Positions 11,907 through 23,727 of a DNA stretch of 64,000 bases are shown one piece after another (within the stretch, counting starts at the first letter, position 1; each line of letters begins with the position of its first letter). The notes beneath the pieces are model-generated. The model did no database searches, was not told where the DNA came from, and saw only the letters and a program-made list of their open reading frames with translations. The stretch spans positions 43,821-107,820 of the forward strand of contig BJOX01000332.1 of NCBI GenBank assembly GCA_009731375.1. The letters run 5' to 3'. The translations under genes and the position numbers were made by a program. The DNA is from Paulinella micropora (Eukaryota > Cercozoa > Imbricatea > Euglyphida).

Positions 11907-12238
11907 GCGTTGGAAAGTTAACTGCGTTTACCGTTAGTAATTGCTTAGTGGGGAAGTAATTTATTCGTATAGTCGAACGACCGTGTAGTTCTAGTCAATA
12001 TGAGTAACGGACGTAACGGTCTTTATTGGCATTCAGGATTGGACAATAATCATTGTGCAATAATTACAGTCGTGCGACTTTTATTCAGTTTCGTTACTAC
12101 CTCTGAGTTTGTCAGTTCTGCTATCTACTTGCGGATTAAAGTGTCGATTGGACATCGCGGCTTCTAACGAAGTCTCTCAGCAAACCGGAGTGTAAAATGT
12201 ACTAGGTCCGTGAGTGACCGGGTAATTACCTAATCAAC
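11907..12238 (+). repeat. Copia A 5' LTR
   Basis: Begins gcgttggaa and ends taatcaac; it matches 20088-20424 throughout. The edges are set by where similarity ends and by the GGTGT duplication; the canonical TG start is not present. Confidence 0.88.
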
Positions 12239-12248
12239 GGTTATGAGC
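12239..12248 (+). promoter_or_regulatory. Copia A primer-binding site (half-tRNA iMet type)
   Basis: GGTTATGAGC directly follows the LTR and is complementary to the anticodon loop region (GCTCATAACC) of eukaryotic initiator tRNA-Met. This is the internal-priming type known for Drosophila copia. The gag ATG (12242) lies within this site. Confidence 0.65.
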
Positions 12249-13365
12249 CGCTGGGAAAGCAATTTTCGGTACAATGCGACTAGCATGAGACAGTTGATGT
12301 CTCACACACCGGTGTTTAGCGGAAACAAAAAGGATTTGCAAAGCTGTTATTACCAGATAGAGGAGTATGCATATGGTATTAACACTACTCGGGGACATGT
12401 TACATGATGCGTTTAAGGACCATAAAGCAGCGAAAACAAAATATGGATTCGACAGAGATCGCATGAGAAGAGCAGAAGAGATGGACGAACCGAGAGAACC
12501 ACATGAAGTGGACACACCAGTCGGAACAGACGATGAAGACGAAACACAACAACAATCGAGACAAAGAGGCAGCAAAACACCAGAGCAAAAGGCACAGATG
12601 GAAAAGCCACCCAACTGGAAAGATCTCACAAAGGAGGAGAAAAAAGCATGGGAAGAGAGAGCGAACAGAAGAAAGAAGAGATCGATGACAAGAACAAACA
12701 AAGACGTGTATTTGCTGAGAAAGAAGAAGTACAGAGAAGAACAACAATACCTGCATCGTTGCAGAATGTTCCAACTTCTCGTCACCACGGCATTTTCGGA
12801 AGCAAAGGTGATACAATTCCTCAGAAGCAAGAAGGTGTATCGCCCGTTTGAGAAAGTCGGCATGGTCAAGGAAAAATAGGGTAATCTCAGCGGTGCGGCA
12901 AGATATGTTGAGGAGAAAGCATTTAAAGAGATGCGACCAAGACCCACAGAAGACATGGACGAATACCTCACACAGCATTTACTCCAGAAGAACTGGTTAG
13001 AGACATTGAGAGGGAAAGATTTCGAACCAGAGGAGGAAGTGAACGGATTGTTAGAGAAGTTAGAGGTGCATGAGGCATATGGGCAGAACTATCTCAATGA
13101 GCATTATAGGCTAGCAGCAGCAAGTAGACCATCACACGACGATATGGTAGAGTCAGCGAGAGAGATATACGTGCTGTGGGCAGCTAAGCAGAAGAAGCTC
13201 AGGAGAGAAAGAAGGCAGAACAGAGAGAGAAAGGGAGAGGGCATAGGAGTGAACCTACTGCTAGGAGAAGAGGATGGAGAAGAGGAGGGAAGAGAGACAG
13301 GAACAAGAGATGGACACAGAACGGGAAAGGGGAAAAGGGCGACAGTCATGGGAGTGATAGCTTAG
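12242..13365 (+). pseudogene. Copia A gag, N-terminal part
   Basis: Structural protein forming the retrotransposon particle. The frame opens at the ATG in the primer site and gives a copia-like start (a FSGNKKDLQSCYYQIEEY segment), but ends in TGA near 12403. A different frame continues from about 12367 with a charged helical region. In that frame a single TAG (near 12877) separates two long open stretches that otherwise continue without a shift to 13365. No UBN2 match can be asserted by eye. Confidence 0.65.
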
Positions 13366-13379
13366 GACAGGAATGGTGG

Positions 13380-14169
13380 TTGACGGCAACATGCTACAAC
13401 TGCTACCAAACTGGGCATACTAAGCGTTTTTGCCCCAAACTGAAGTCTTACTCCAAACGAACCGGTCCTAAGTCATCTAACTCTGACTCCTCGAAAGGAA
13501 AAGAACGAGACAAAAATGGAAAGTTTCGAAACAAAGGAGCCAAGGGAGTTACTCTCATAAGAGGAGAGGTAGGAGAAGAGGTTGAGGAAGGAGAAGGAAA
13601 CAAGTCTGAGGGGGAAGACAGATCTGGAGAAGAAGAGTACGGGCTTGTCATTATGGAAAGTAGCGAGGATGCGATGGAAGGAAACATAGAAAGTGGGGAT
13701 AACATACTTGCTCGTGATACTGAGCAAGAGGGTGAGGAGGATAGTGAACCTCAAAAGGAGCAAAGTGAAAGCAAACCCTTAGAACAACCCACAAGAGCCC
13801 GTGGGGGGGGGGGGGGGAGGCNNNNNNNNNNACCCTGCACAACGCACTCTTACTAGTGAACAACACCTCGACACCTCGACAACAACAACTCCTACCCTCA
13901 CAACCCCACAAGACACGCAACGCGTGCAACCTCCACCATCGCTGGCAAAGCACTCGCATTCAAACGAAAAAGAGAAACGGAAAACAAAAGAGAAACCGAC
14001 ACCCACACCCCCTCAGAACTCAAGACAGAGAAAGAACGAAACCCCACAACCCATTACCTCCACTCCAAAGAGCAACACAACAGGCCCACAGACCATTCGA
14101 TGTCAAGGACTGAACTGGAAAGGAGATCAGTGTGGGGTGAAATATGGACAGGGGGGGGAGTTGGGGTAA
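13380..14169 (+). pseudogene. Copia A gag zinc knuckle and acidic/Pro-rich tail
   Basis: The segment opens with CYNCYQTGHTKRFC, a classical C-X2-C-X4-H-X4-C retroviral-type zinc knuckle that binds the element RNA. A strongly acidic stretch and then a Pro/Thr-rich stretch follow. A 10-N gap at 13822-13831 sits after a G run. It is one frame away from the preceding gag segment, so a frameshift (programmed or decay) separates them. Confidence 0.7.
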
Positions 14170-15027
14170 CTTAAAGGCAGGGGAGGAAGCAAAGAGGCTA
14201 GCTTATGCTGAGTTGTGCGGGTATCATGCCCGTCAAGCCCCCATTTTCCATCCATAGATCTATCACAGGACCCGTCACGCCCACGCCCTTCCCGTGATTT
14301 CCCATCTGAGAGTGAGATGATACGAATACTGAAAGAGAGGGAGGGAAAGGGGGCGAGTGCACAGCAAGTCTCGCTAAAAGATACGGCAAACCCGGGAAAA
14401 AGAACTCGCTAAGTTCCGCAAATAACGGGGAAAAAGGCTTGCAAAGTGTCGAAAAACCCGGTAAGAAAGTTGTTAGTACAGTTTCACGGAATGCTGCTAT
14501 TTTGCCAGGAAACGAGGCGGGGACCGGCGGGACCAGAGCTGAGATCGGGACAACGCTCACAGACGTTAACGTTGCTGAGCGTGTAGGGGGGACCAGGGAG
14601 GGCAAGAACTGGCCTCCATCGCTACTGTCACAAGGTCCGTCTCCATTAGACAGAGTAGGAGAAAGTGCAGAATCACAGACACAGCCAACACGGGACACAC
14701 ACACACAGACCACATCTGAGGGGAAGAGCAGTAAAAGAGACATGCAACACGGAAAGGTGATTATTAGCTTTTGAAGACTTTAAGAGAATAAGTGAACAGC
14801 TGAATAACCTGTGTGTGATGGACGATGAGACAGGTGATGTCGTGAGAATGACGAAGAAGGAAGGAGAGAGTGGCTAAAGGAGATGGATTGTTGACAGATG
14901 TGTTTTGGGCAGTGAATGAAGTGTTTCTAAAACATGCAGCAGGCACGCCATTGATCACTAGAGAGACTGTCATTGAAAAGTGAGCAGCTAAGAACACAGA
15001 GAGCACGAAAGCAAAGGAAAGAGCTAA
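14170..15027 (+). other. Copia A internal region, unassigned
   Basis: Short ORFs of biased composition occur in all frames and none carries a recognisable motif. It probably represents decayed coding sequence between the zinc knuckle and the next open segment. Confidence 0.4.
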
Positions 15028-15657
15028 TTGGAATGTGAGTTAAGACATAGCGAGGGACATCCAAGACCTGAGAAAACAGAAATAGCTAGACTGCTATACG
15101 CACTGACGAAGGGATCAGAAACGATAGTAGTGAAAGAAGGACTGTGTTATGACCCGGACGGTAAAGAGAACGAGTTTTACTCTGAGCTCCTAGCTATCAT
15201 CGATTACGGGATACTAGACATGGCCAAGAATCACAACAATCAATTTGCCCTTTTCATAGTGAGATCAATGCCCCACTTGATGAAGATTTGGCACGAGGTA
15301 GAAGAGAGAGGGGGTACTTTGAACGCATATCTGCGTAAGTTGCACTCAGGGGATGCCCAGAAGTTCTTTAGTCCAGAACAAGCAGCTCAGAAGAAAAAGG
15401 AGTTTGATAGGAAAAGAAGGGAGACTGAAGCACATTCAGACTCAGAGGAAGCAGATGAGTATGACCCAGACAACCTAGAAGACTCCAGATGCTCAGACGA
15501 GGTTAGGGCATGTAAGCCAATCAGTTATAAAACGTATTGTGAGGCACGCGAAGAGCTAGACTGGCTGTATGAGGAGAGGTTTGAACAGGAAAGAAAAAGA
15601 GGCTCCAAAAGCAAGAGAGAGAGAACGACACGGAGCAGGATCACAACCTCATGGTAG
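15028..15657 (+). pseudogene. Copia A open segment of unknown function
   Basis: About 209 codons without a stop, sense strand of the element, rich in charged residues at the C-terminal end (runs such as QEREREE-like and a final KSKRERTTRSR). It lies between the gag zinc knuckle and the protease. No family motif is visible. It could be an extra gag domain or an inserted accessory ORF. Confidence 0.5.
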
Positions 15658-15689
15658 ACGACAGCAAGACGGTAAGTCGAAAAGAAAAG

Positions 15690-15985
15690 ATGATACTACA
15701 GGATAGTGGATCGTCAAGAGACATAGCACTCCACACATCTTGCGCAATGTTCGAGAGATTGAGCCCGTCAGCTTAGTCACCGGAAACGGAGAGAGTGTAG
15801 TGAGAGACATGGGGGAAGCACGATTGACCAGAATCGATGGATCGGGAAAACCAGTTTTGGTGGAAAAGGATATGTTGTTGGCACTAGGGTGCCGGTTAAC
15901 ATCATGTCTACAGGGAATATGGACCACAACCACCACCGGTCTATCATGCGCCAGAACGGGCAACTACTTATCCTCAAACACCCCA
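15690..15985 (+). pseudogene. Copia A protease
   Basis: MILQDSGSSRDIAL carries the D-S-G active-site triad of copia aspartic proteases in the usual W/L-x-DSG context, with D encoded at 15702. A frame change about 40 nt later is needed to continue into SLVTGNGESV, which fits the flap region of the family. The protease would cleave the gag-pol polyprotein. Confidence 0.72.
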
Positions 15986-16222
15986 TAAGGATCAAAGAGA
16001 GTGAAGTAATCGTGAGGGGAGAATGACACCCGCAATGCTTTATCGCTGGGATAACGAAAAGGACAAGCCCCTCAACATCAACGAGCGTTACGACCCCAAA
16101 GTGAGAGAGAGAAAGAAAAAGACGGGGTAATCGGGGCGTGAAGCCCCAAAGAGAGAGAAAAAGAGAGCAAAGAAGCGAGAGTAAGTGAGAATGAGGAAGT
16201 TAGAGGCAGCGGTTGATATGCT

Positions 16223-17473
16223 ATGTATCCTGAGAAAGGCAAAAAGGGTGAACCGATTGACATTTATGTCATACATCAGTGTAGCGGTCATAATGCATTA
16301 CCAAAGACCTATGCATTAGGCAAGGCAATGGGAAGGAAAGTGACAGGAAACGAAGATAGAGTTAGATTTTGCGAAGCCTGTATGATGGGGAAAGCTAAAG
16401 TGTTGCCCCGATTTAAGGCCAATAGAATTAGGAGAGCCAGTTACCCTTGTGAGATTTTGCATGTAGATACTTCCGGACCGTGGGCGGTCATGTCAATTCA
16501 GTGTCAGTAAGTACAAGTTTTGCGTAACAGACGATTACTCGGTGTACATCAAGGATTTTTACTTACGTTATAAGAATGAATTCGTAGATTGTCTAAAGCA
16601 AGCTGTAGCGTGGTTTGAGAGGAAGACAGGAAGGAAAGTCAGACAGATCACTTGTGATAACGAGTTTGATGTCTCAACTGAAGTCATAGAGTGGTGGAAA
16701 CCACTTCAATTCATTTGAAAGACTAGCGCTCCAGGTGACAAAGATGGCAATCCTATTGCTGAGAAGGTCAATGAGATCACAGCCGGACCGGCCCGGGCCA
16801 TGCGATACGAGGCTAACTTACCTCCACAGTTGGGCTAAAATGGAGCATACAGCCACAACCTTGCACAACATTCTACCAGCCACGACAGGACCTAGGAAAG
16901 GCACTTCACCTTTGGAGCAATGTCTTGGTTACAAGCCAGCTATCAGACAACTAAAGCCTATAGGATGTTTAGGTGTTATGTATATAGGAAAGCAGGTAGC
17001 GCGTAATGTTGCTTGGATACGATGTGTTTAAGGAACTTTATAGAGTATGGGATGGTCGTAAGATCATTACCAACGTGCGTAATGTACGCTTTGACCCCAA
17101 TATTAATCTAGTAGGTAAGGAGGCTCACCCACCCAGAGAAGTCAAATGGGATGACGAGGAATCTGAGGGGGAGAGTAGTGACACCGGACAGCTAGAGCAG
17201 CCACGAGACGAACCCGAACTTAAAGTTGAGGGTGAGTTAGACGAACATGAAGAGTTACAGGAAGCCAAGGGCACTTTTGATCCAGATTCCGGTCTCCCAT
17301 CAGAATCACAGGTAGAACTAGCTGACAACAAGGATGATGGGCTAACACCCGTCATATCGTTAGAGGCGCAAAGCCCCGAAGCCGACCACCCTAGTAGGAG
17401 GTACGTAGAGGGAGACGCGCCCAATAAGGCCCTCACTTGGGAGCAGAGTGACAAATCACATCAGCTAACATAG
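16223..17473 (+). pseudogene. Copia A integrase
   Basis: An H-X4-H...C-X2-C zinc-binding module (HQCSGH...CEACMMGKAK) is followed by the catalytic core: first D in EILHVDTSGPW, second in ITCDNEF, and the glutamate in NPIAEKVNE. A KPIGCLGVMYIG block and a VWDGRKIITNVRNV block match the usual C-terminal part. At least three frame changes and an in-frame TGA (about 16716) break it. An acidic linker to reverse transcriptase follows up to 17473. Confidence 0.82.
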
Positions 17474-17774
17474 TGAGAGGGAAACGAGAAGCTAAGATTA
17501 GGACACCAGTCACACAGCCACCTCCAGAAAAGAAGGCAGCCATTATATATATAGCAGCTACATTGACAGGAGAGAGAGAGAGAGAGAGAGAGAGTTAGTG
17601 TGCCGGGAGCAGCTTTCGGAGAAGAATGGGCCAGGAAGAATATGGAGACAATGGCAGTCAGTAAAACGAGAAGGAAAAGTCTTAGAACCATGCGAGAAAG
17701 GAGATAGACTTAAAGTCCGTAAACTGCCTTAGCCCAGTCACTTCGTAGCTTTCGACGACGGTCAAGTAAAAAAG
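17474..17774 (+). other. Copia A integrase-RT linker with (GA)n
   Basis: Degenerate sequence containing a (GA)n run at 17569-17594. No open frame is convincing. Confidence 0.5.
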
Positions 17775-19511
17775 ATGTTAGACAGCGAGATTAGAAAGTA
17801 TCGGATAGATGGGATCAGACTAGTCGGAGAACTAGAGCACCCCGAAACGTCCGCAGAAAGTATCGTAGAGGATCACACCACTGCGCTACTGTACCTGACA
17901 CTAAAGGTACCAAAGGCAATCGTAGATGAGGGCTTAACTGCAAAAGAATTGAAAGCAGGGATTGATAAAGAGATTGAAGCTCTAAAGTCTTTTAACACTT
18001 ACACGTGGGCAAGCCCCAAGGACGCTAAAAAGAAAGGAGTACCCAAAGGAAGCTAAAGAGAAAGGAGTAAAAGTAGTGAGACTCACATGGGTACATAAAG
18101 TTAAACTAGACGAGAAAGGACGCAAGTTCATTAAGTCAAGATTAGCTCTAAGGGGAGATATGCTAGAGCCAGGAGTTAGCTATAACCCAGATAAACTATT
18201 TGTACCTTGTGCCGCGCATCGCTCATTACTCTTTTTATCTAAGCTTGCAGCATGGCATGGACATAAGCTATACGGTATAGACTTTAAAAATTGCTTATCT
18301 GAATGCACGCATGCATGATCCTGTTTATGCTTATGCACCCGATAGGATAGACAGAGAGGAGCATGAGGGCATGATATGGAGAGTAGATGGAGCTTTGCAT
18401 GGCGCGCCGCAAGCTGGTAGAAGATGGTATGAGATATTAGCCCCTAAGTTAGAGGAATTAGGATTCAGGTTACTAGACTCAGATTTATGTATGTTCGTAG
18501 AAAAGGATAAACCCATAAGAGACGCTATCATATGTATTTTACATGTAGACGATCTTATTTTCTCAGCTCCTAACGAACAAGCGTACGAACGTTTTGCTAG
18601 TAAACTAGAAAAGTTTGATCCTCTCAAACGTTTGGGAGTGGCTAAGGAGTTCAAAGGGATAGAAATAGTTCAGGAAGGAGGACGCATCTTATTTCATCAG
18701 AAGAAGTATCAGAAGCAGATTTTAAAGGATGTAGGATATGCCGATGTTCGACCAGTCAGTACTCCTAGTGCTGAGCATGACCCCGAACCCATGGGAGAAA
18801 CCAGCGCCCTTAGGAAACATTCAATACCTAGTTTGGTAGGGAAGCTTTTGTTTCTAACAAAGATGACACGCCCCGACGCAGATCAGGCACTCAACGCAGC
18901 TAGCGTTATGCAGATAGTAGACCCAGGACTTGCTTATGCCTTATTAGGTAGGATCTTTAGGTATTTGAAAAGTTCATTTCGCGGTATCGCATTTCACGGG
19001 CCTAAATCATCTCAAAAAGGGAGAACATACCCGCGGATTACTCTGTGGCCCGATGCAGCACATAAAGTCTGTAGAAAGACCGGAAAGTCACGCACAGGTT
19101 ACGTAGTGCTTTAGGGAGGAGACCCGGTAGCTTGCAATTGGTTGTCAAAGCGACAGACAAGGATCGCACTCAATTCTAATGACGCTGAAATTTTCGCGGC
19201 AGCAGAATGTTTACGGGAGGGATTAGCTATCCGACATATCACAGAAGAGTTAGAAATAGCACAGAAGGGACCGATAGAGCTTTGAGGACAACGCTCAGAC
19301 TATCTTAGCAGCTGAAATGGGAATGTCAGGACCACGCACCAAACACTTACCCCTAGAACTTCATTTCATTCATCACGCGCAGAGAGACAATGAGATTAAA
19401 TTTGTGAAAGTAGGGACAAAGAAACAGATTGCAGACGTACTTACAAAACATGTTCCAAAAGATCAGTCTGAATATCTCGTTAGTAAGTTCATGGTAAAAC
19501 TTGATCCATAA
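17775..19511 (+). pseudogene. Copia A reverse transcriptase and RNase H
   Basis: The RT N-terminal segment, LTWVHKVKLDEKGRKFIKSR, the KLYGIDFKN palm motif, GAPQAGRRWYE and ILHVDDLIF appear in order. The active site reads HVDD rather than the usual YVDD (18543-18554). RNase H follows (LWPDAAHK, VACNWLSKRQ, and the terminal TKHLPLELHFIHHAQRD...ADVLTKHVPK). Frames change near 18056 and 18305, a TAG lies at 19112-19114, and there is a further shift near 19286. It ends at TAA 19509-19511. Confidence 0.88.
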
Positions 19512-20087
19512 ATTTATTTCTCAAGTCTGTAAACTCACGCAAAATACGCAAATTTCCGCAGAGTCAACTAATGTTGTTCTGTTGTGAGTTTCTCTCTTTG
19601 TGGTATGCAGAAAGTGTTTTGCGCAGGTAGTTGAGCGCGTTAAGATGTTCCCGTGGACTTGAAAGTCGAGCGCGAATGCGAGGCGCGTGGTTTGCACCAC
19701 CATCGATCGTATTGCGACGAGAGCGGGAAGAGGACATCAGTCATCGGAGCCGACTGTACGTCGCGTAATTTTTCATTATTTGCGGGATGGCAGGATTCAA
19801 CTAATTATATTGGACTCAATGAGTCGGTGATGTAATTCAGTTTACGTACGAATATGATCATACTTGAAAGACCTATTGCTGATGTTTTAATGGTATCATC
19901 AAGATGCAATGGTGGTAACGAAACAAAGGCGGTTGGACTGGAATGGAATGGCAATTTTTCAGTTTTGTGACTTAACAACCATTGTCAATCTTACAATTTG
20001 AAATGTTGGCCATTTATCGCGTTGCAATAGTCATTAATCATAGAGGTATTAATGATTACTTGCGTATCGACATAGAACTAAGGGGGA
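19512..20087 (+). other. Copia A 3' untranslated region with polypurine tract
   Basis: No ORF of note. Immediately before the 3' LTR is the purine run aactaagggggag (about 20076-20088), the expected plus-strand primer. Confidence 0.75.
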
Positions 20088-20424
20088 GCGTTGGAAGGTT
20101 AACTACGTTTACCGTTAGTAATTGCTTTATAAGTGGGGAAGTAATTTATTCGTATAGTCGAATGACCGTGTAGTTCTAGTCAATATGAGTAACGGACGTA
20201 ACGGTCTTTATTGGCATTCAGGATTGGACAATAATCATTGTGTAATAATTACAGTCGTGCGGACTTTTATTCAGTTTTGTTACTACCTCTGAGTTTGTCA
20301 GGTCTGCTATCTACTTGCGGATTAAAGTGTCGATTGTACATCGCGGCTTCTAACGAAGTCTCTCAGCAAACCGGAGTGTAAAAGGTACTAGGTCCGTGAG
20401 TGACCGGATAATTACTTAATCAAG
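20088..20424 (+). repeat. Copia A 3' LTR
   Basis: Matches the 5' LTR with small differences (for example a 4-base insertion near 20126). It is followed by GGTGT, then by gypsy B integrase coding sequence. Confidence 0.88.
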
Positions 20425-20429
20425 GGTGT

Positions 20430-21739
20430 GAGCGGTCGATCTGCTTCAATAACTTGTTGGTCTTGAAGTGGCGAAGCTTAAAGCAGTTTGAGTTGACCTG
20501 TTCTAAGATCGTGTAGGGGCCGTCGAACTGAAGGACGGACGAGGCGGGGATGCCTTGCTTTGAGGGCTTAGGGCGGTAGACGGTGACGGTGTCGCCAACC
20601 TTCCACTCCTTGACTGCCTTGCGGCGGCCCTTGTTCGTCTGAGCAACAGATTGGGCGCGGGAGACGTTTGTGTACGTGCTGGTATACGCCGTGACTGCGG
20701 GGCGCGGCCAGTTCGATCTGCTCGGAAGACTGAAGCGAAAGCGTAGGGGAAGCGTCGAGAGCGGCGCTTGCGGCGGAGGCGCGGGCAGTAACGATCACCG
20801 GGGAATCGAAGAAGTCCAGTGTGCACCGGGGTTTGCGCGCTAGCATGCCCTCAAAGGCGGTTGTACCTGTAGCCGTGGACACATAAGTGTTCTGGGCGAG
20901 AGGGACGGGATGATGCTAGGCCAATTCGCTTTATCTGCCTTGGGCAGAGATTGGATTGCCGTGCGGATCGCCTTGTGTCGGCACTCCACAAAGCCGAGCG
21001 GATGGTGCGAGTAGGGTGCAGTGGTCAGCCAGTCGAGGCCGGCCTCACTGCAGAAGCGCTTGGCTAGAGTACCTACAAACGAGCTGTAGTAGTCAGAGAA
21101 GATGGACCCCGGAAAACGAAAGATGTATGCCCATCGGTTGAGAATGATCTCAACGGTCTCTTCGGCGGAAATGGAGATACAGGGGACGAAATGAAGGAAT
21201 CCTGAGAAGAGATCGATGATCGTCAGGATGTATTGAAAAACAGCGCCCGGAATGCCGACGTGCATATGATCAATGCCGATGCCTTGACCTTGACTGCTCC
21301 ACTTCAGCGAAGAGTAGCGGCCGTGGTTTAGGGTGAGGCGGGCGTGGACCACTTGACAAAAGTGGCAGTCGCGGAGGGCGGCGAGGACATCAATTTGCAT
21401 GATATCCGTTCCGGCGATACGGAGCCAAATGTAGCGCTCCTTGATGAAGGGGACGAGTGTCAGCGCTTTGGCGTGGTTCTGCATCAAGTGGGCGTAGTTG
21501 ATCAGAGGGCAGCGTAGCTCTTCTGGGACGTAGATCTTCAACGTTGACTGTTTTGCGTCGGCGAGGACGGCGAGGCCATGACAAAGAGTCAAACCTGTTG
21601 ATCCGGCAGAGACGGTGGAGACGCCGTCGGTCCAGAGAGGGGCCGTGAAGGCGACTTGTCGTTGCGCGTCCATGATTTGCTGGCGCGTGACGCGCGGGGC
21701 GTGCGAGGCGGCAAGAGGATAAATGTAGTGCTGTTCCAT
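20430..21739 (-). pseudogene. Gypsy B integrase
   Basis: A zinc-binding region (CHFCQVVHARL) precedes a full DDE core: IGIDHMHV, IFSDYYSSF and HPLGFVECRHK. After a frame change, a C-terminal VGDTVTVYRPKPSKQG segment and an FDGPYTILEQ segment match the GPY/F module of gypsy integrases. The sequence reads on to the copia A junction with FKLRHFKTNKLL. At least one frameshift (near 20840) disables it. Confidence 0.85.
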
Positions 21740-23727
21740 GCCGAGACTAGCCAGTTGTCGTCAAGGAATAGGATCTTGCGAAACGTCTCGACGGCCTCTT
21801 GTGGGAGGGTGTGGTCCGGGACGCAGTGGAAGAGGTCTTGCGGCATGAGCAGGGCAAATGGCTTGCGAAGGGCAAACATGTCACGCGCGACGGCCAGAGA
21901 GCGTTCAGCAGCGGGGATGACAATGGCCAGGTCCCACGGGGCTTGAATGCTTCGTAGGGTTGGGCCAGCGCGGATGATGCGGCAGGAGAGGGACTTGAGT
22001 TTCGTCTCCAATGCAACATGTGTGCCTTCGATAGCGAGCCAGAGAGTTGAGCCCGCTCTGTGCAGTGAAATACTTGCGAGGAGCTGTAGGGTAGCTTCGG
22101 CTTCGCCGATGAGGATCGGGACGCCTGGGCTTATACAAGGGACACGGGACAGACCATCCGGGAGGAGGTTTTGCTTACCGGGGAGGTATTCGACCTTGAA
22201 ATGGATCGTCTGTTGGTTTTCCAAAACTCATCCGACGACCATGGGGCTGCGAGCGTGCCATAACCACAAGAGTGGCCGGTGATCAGTGACGATGGTGAGC
22301 TCGTGATCGCTAGCATCAATTTAGTAGCGACACTATTGAACTCCGTAAATGACACCGTAGGCTTCTCGCACGTAGGTCGCCCAGCGGGTCTGCGTGTCCG
22401 TGAACTTGAGAGAAAAGTATTGGATGACCGGGGCGTCGCGGTCAGGGCCAGTATGAAGGGCACCACCGATGCCTATTTGGCTGGCGCGTCCGAAGGCAAA
22501 GATGGTGAGAAGACTCGTACTTGGCCAGGACAGGAAGCGTAGTAAGCACACGGCGGAGCTTCTTCATACATTTCCGCTCTTCCCGATGGAGGTAAGGTTG
22601 ACCTGCTGGTGGGGCGTGAGTGGACTTGAGCAAGTTCGTAAGAGGGGATACAAGGCGAGAGTAGTCGGGGATATGAGCCTGTATGAAGTTGGTCATACCC
22701 AGAACAGATCGGACTTCAGACACGTTGGACGGATCAGCCATGCGAAGGATAGCGTCGATCTTCGCTGTGTCAGCAGCAATGCCTTTCTTGCTGTATACAC
22801 TTCTTGCCGAGTATGGTGAGTTCGTGGTATCCCAGGCGGAGTTTGCGCGCCGATCCATGGAGACCGGAAGCGTCCATGCTTGAGAACATGCCACGAACCT
22901 GGTTCAGGTGCGTTTGGAAATCGTTCGCAGTCGAGATAGGCGCCTGCAGTAGAAGTAGCTGGGGGCTGCTTGTTCCAAAAGGGGAGAAGTTGGAATGATT
23001 TCTCGATCGCGCGTTAAAAGTCGCCGGAAGCGCGATGTACACCTTGGGGCATGAAGTTGGGGACCAATAGGCCTAGAGGGGACCACACAGCTAAAACGTA
23101 CTAGTATCGGCTGTCATCGATGGAGCTGAGATAGTGTCAGCCGGCGAATCGCTCTCGGTAATGATCCGGGTTTGGAAGACCTGGGACAGGGGGGTGAAGG
23201 TTGTCGTTGGGCATGCGGTAGTCATAAACGTTCCGAATGTCTCGGATGACTTCCTTCGTGATATCCTCAAATTTCCCGACCGGGCCTGCGGTTCGCCCAT
23301 GCGCATTGTGCGGAGGCGTAGCTCCATGTGCCAGCGCCGAGGACGTCCGTAGCCCAGCCAGAAAGATATTCGCCCACTGCCGGAGACCAGCGCGGGCATA
23401 GGACCGCGACTGGCTTGGCATTCGGCTTGAGCCGGAGGGACACGACAGTTGTTTGAAGACGCCTGCCTTGTCCTGAAAGATGTGGTCGAATTCGCGGATG
23501 AGGGCCCAGAGTTGGTCTTGTTGGGGTTTGGTGAGGCTCGGGTTGACCGCTTCGGGGGGAAACTTGGGACCTATCGGTGCCGCGTTCTTTTCCGCTCGCT
23601 TGGTTAGAAAATCACGGCAAAGTCGTTCGGAGATGAAGAACCATGGGGCCGGGTGGGCACCCTGGACTGTTGATGCCGTGCAAAAGAGCATGCGAGGGTC
23701 AGGACACGTCTGCACAAAGTCTTCCAT
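21589..23727 (-). pseudogene. Gypsy B reverse transcriptase and RNase H
   Basis: Recognisable pieces in several frames: an N-terminal DQLWALIREFDHIF segment, PNFMPQGVHRASGDF (the M-P-x-G-x-x-x-A-P block), the thumb (YSKKGIAADTAKIDAI...SEVRSVLGMTNFIQAHI), an RNase H piece (QIGIGGALHTG...YVREAYGVIYG) and its end (FKVEYLPGKQNLLPDGLSR). The active-site block reads YLDC (about 22927-22938) instead of YxDD. Many frameshifts and stops make this clearly dead. Confidence 0.8.

Larger units (their letters stand above)
11907..20424 (+). mobile_element. Copia A: Ty1/copia retrotransposon, degenerate
   Basis: Two LTRs of about 332 and 337 bp, the 5-bp direct repeat GGTGT outside both (11902-11906 and 20425-20429), a primer site, a polypurine tract, and the copia gene order gag, protease, integrase, reverse transcriptase, RNase H. 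By hand count the LTRs differ at roughly 14 positions. The coding region has many frameshifts and stops. It lies inside gypsy B. Confidence 0.92.
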
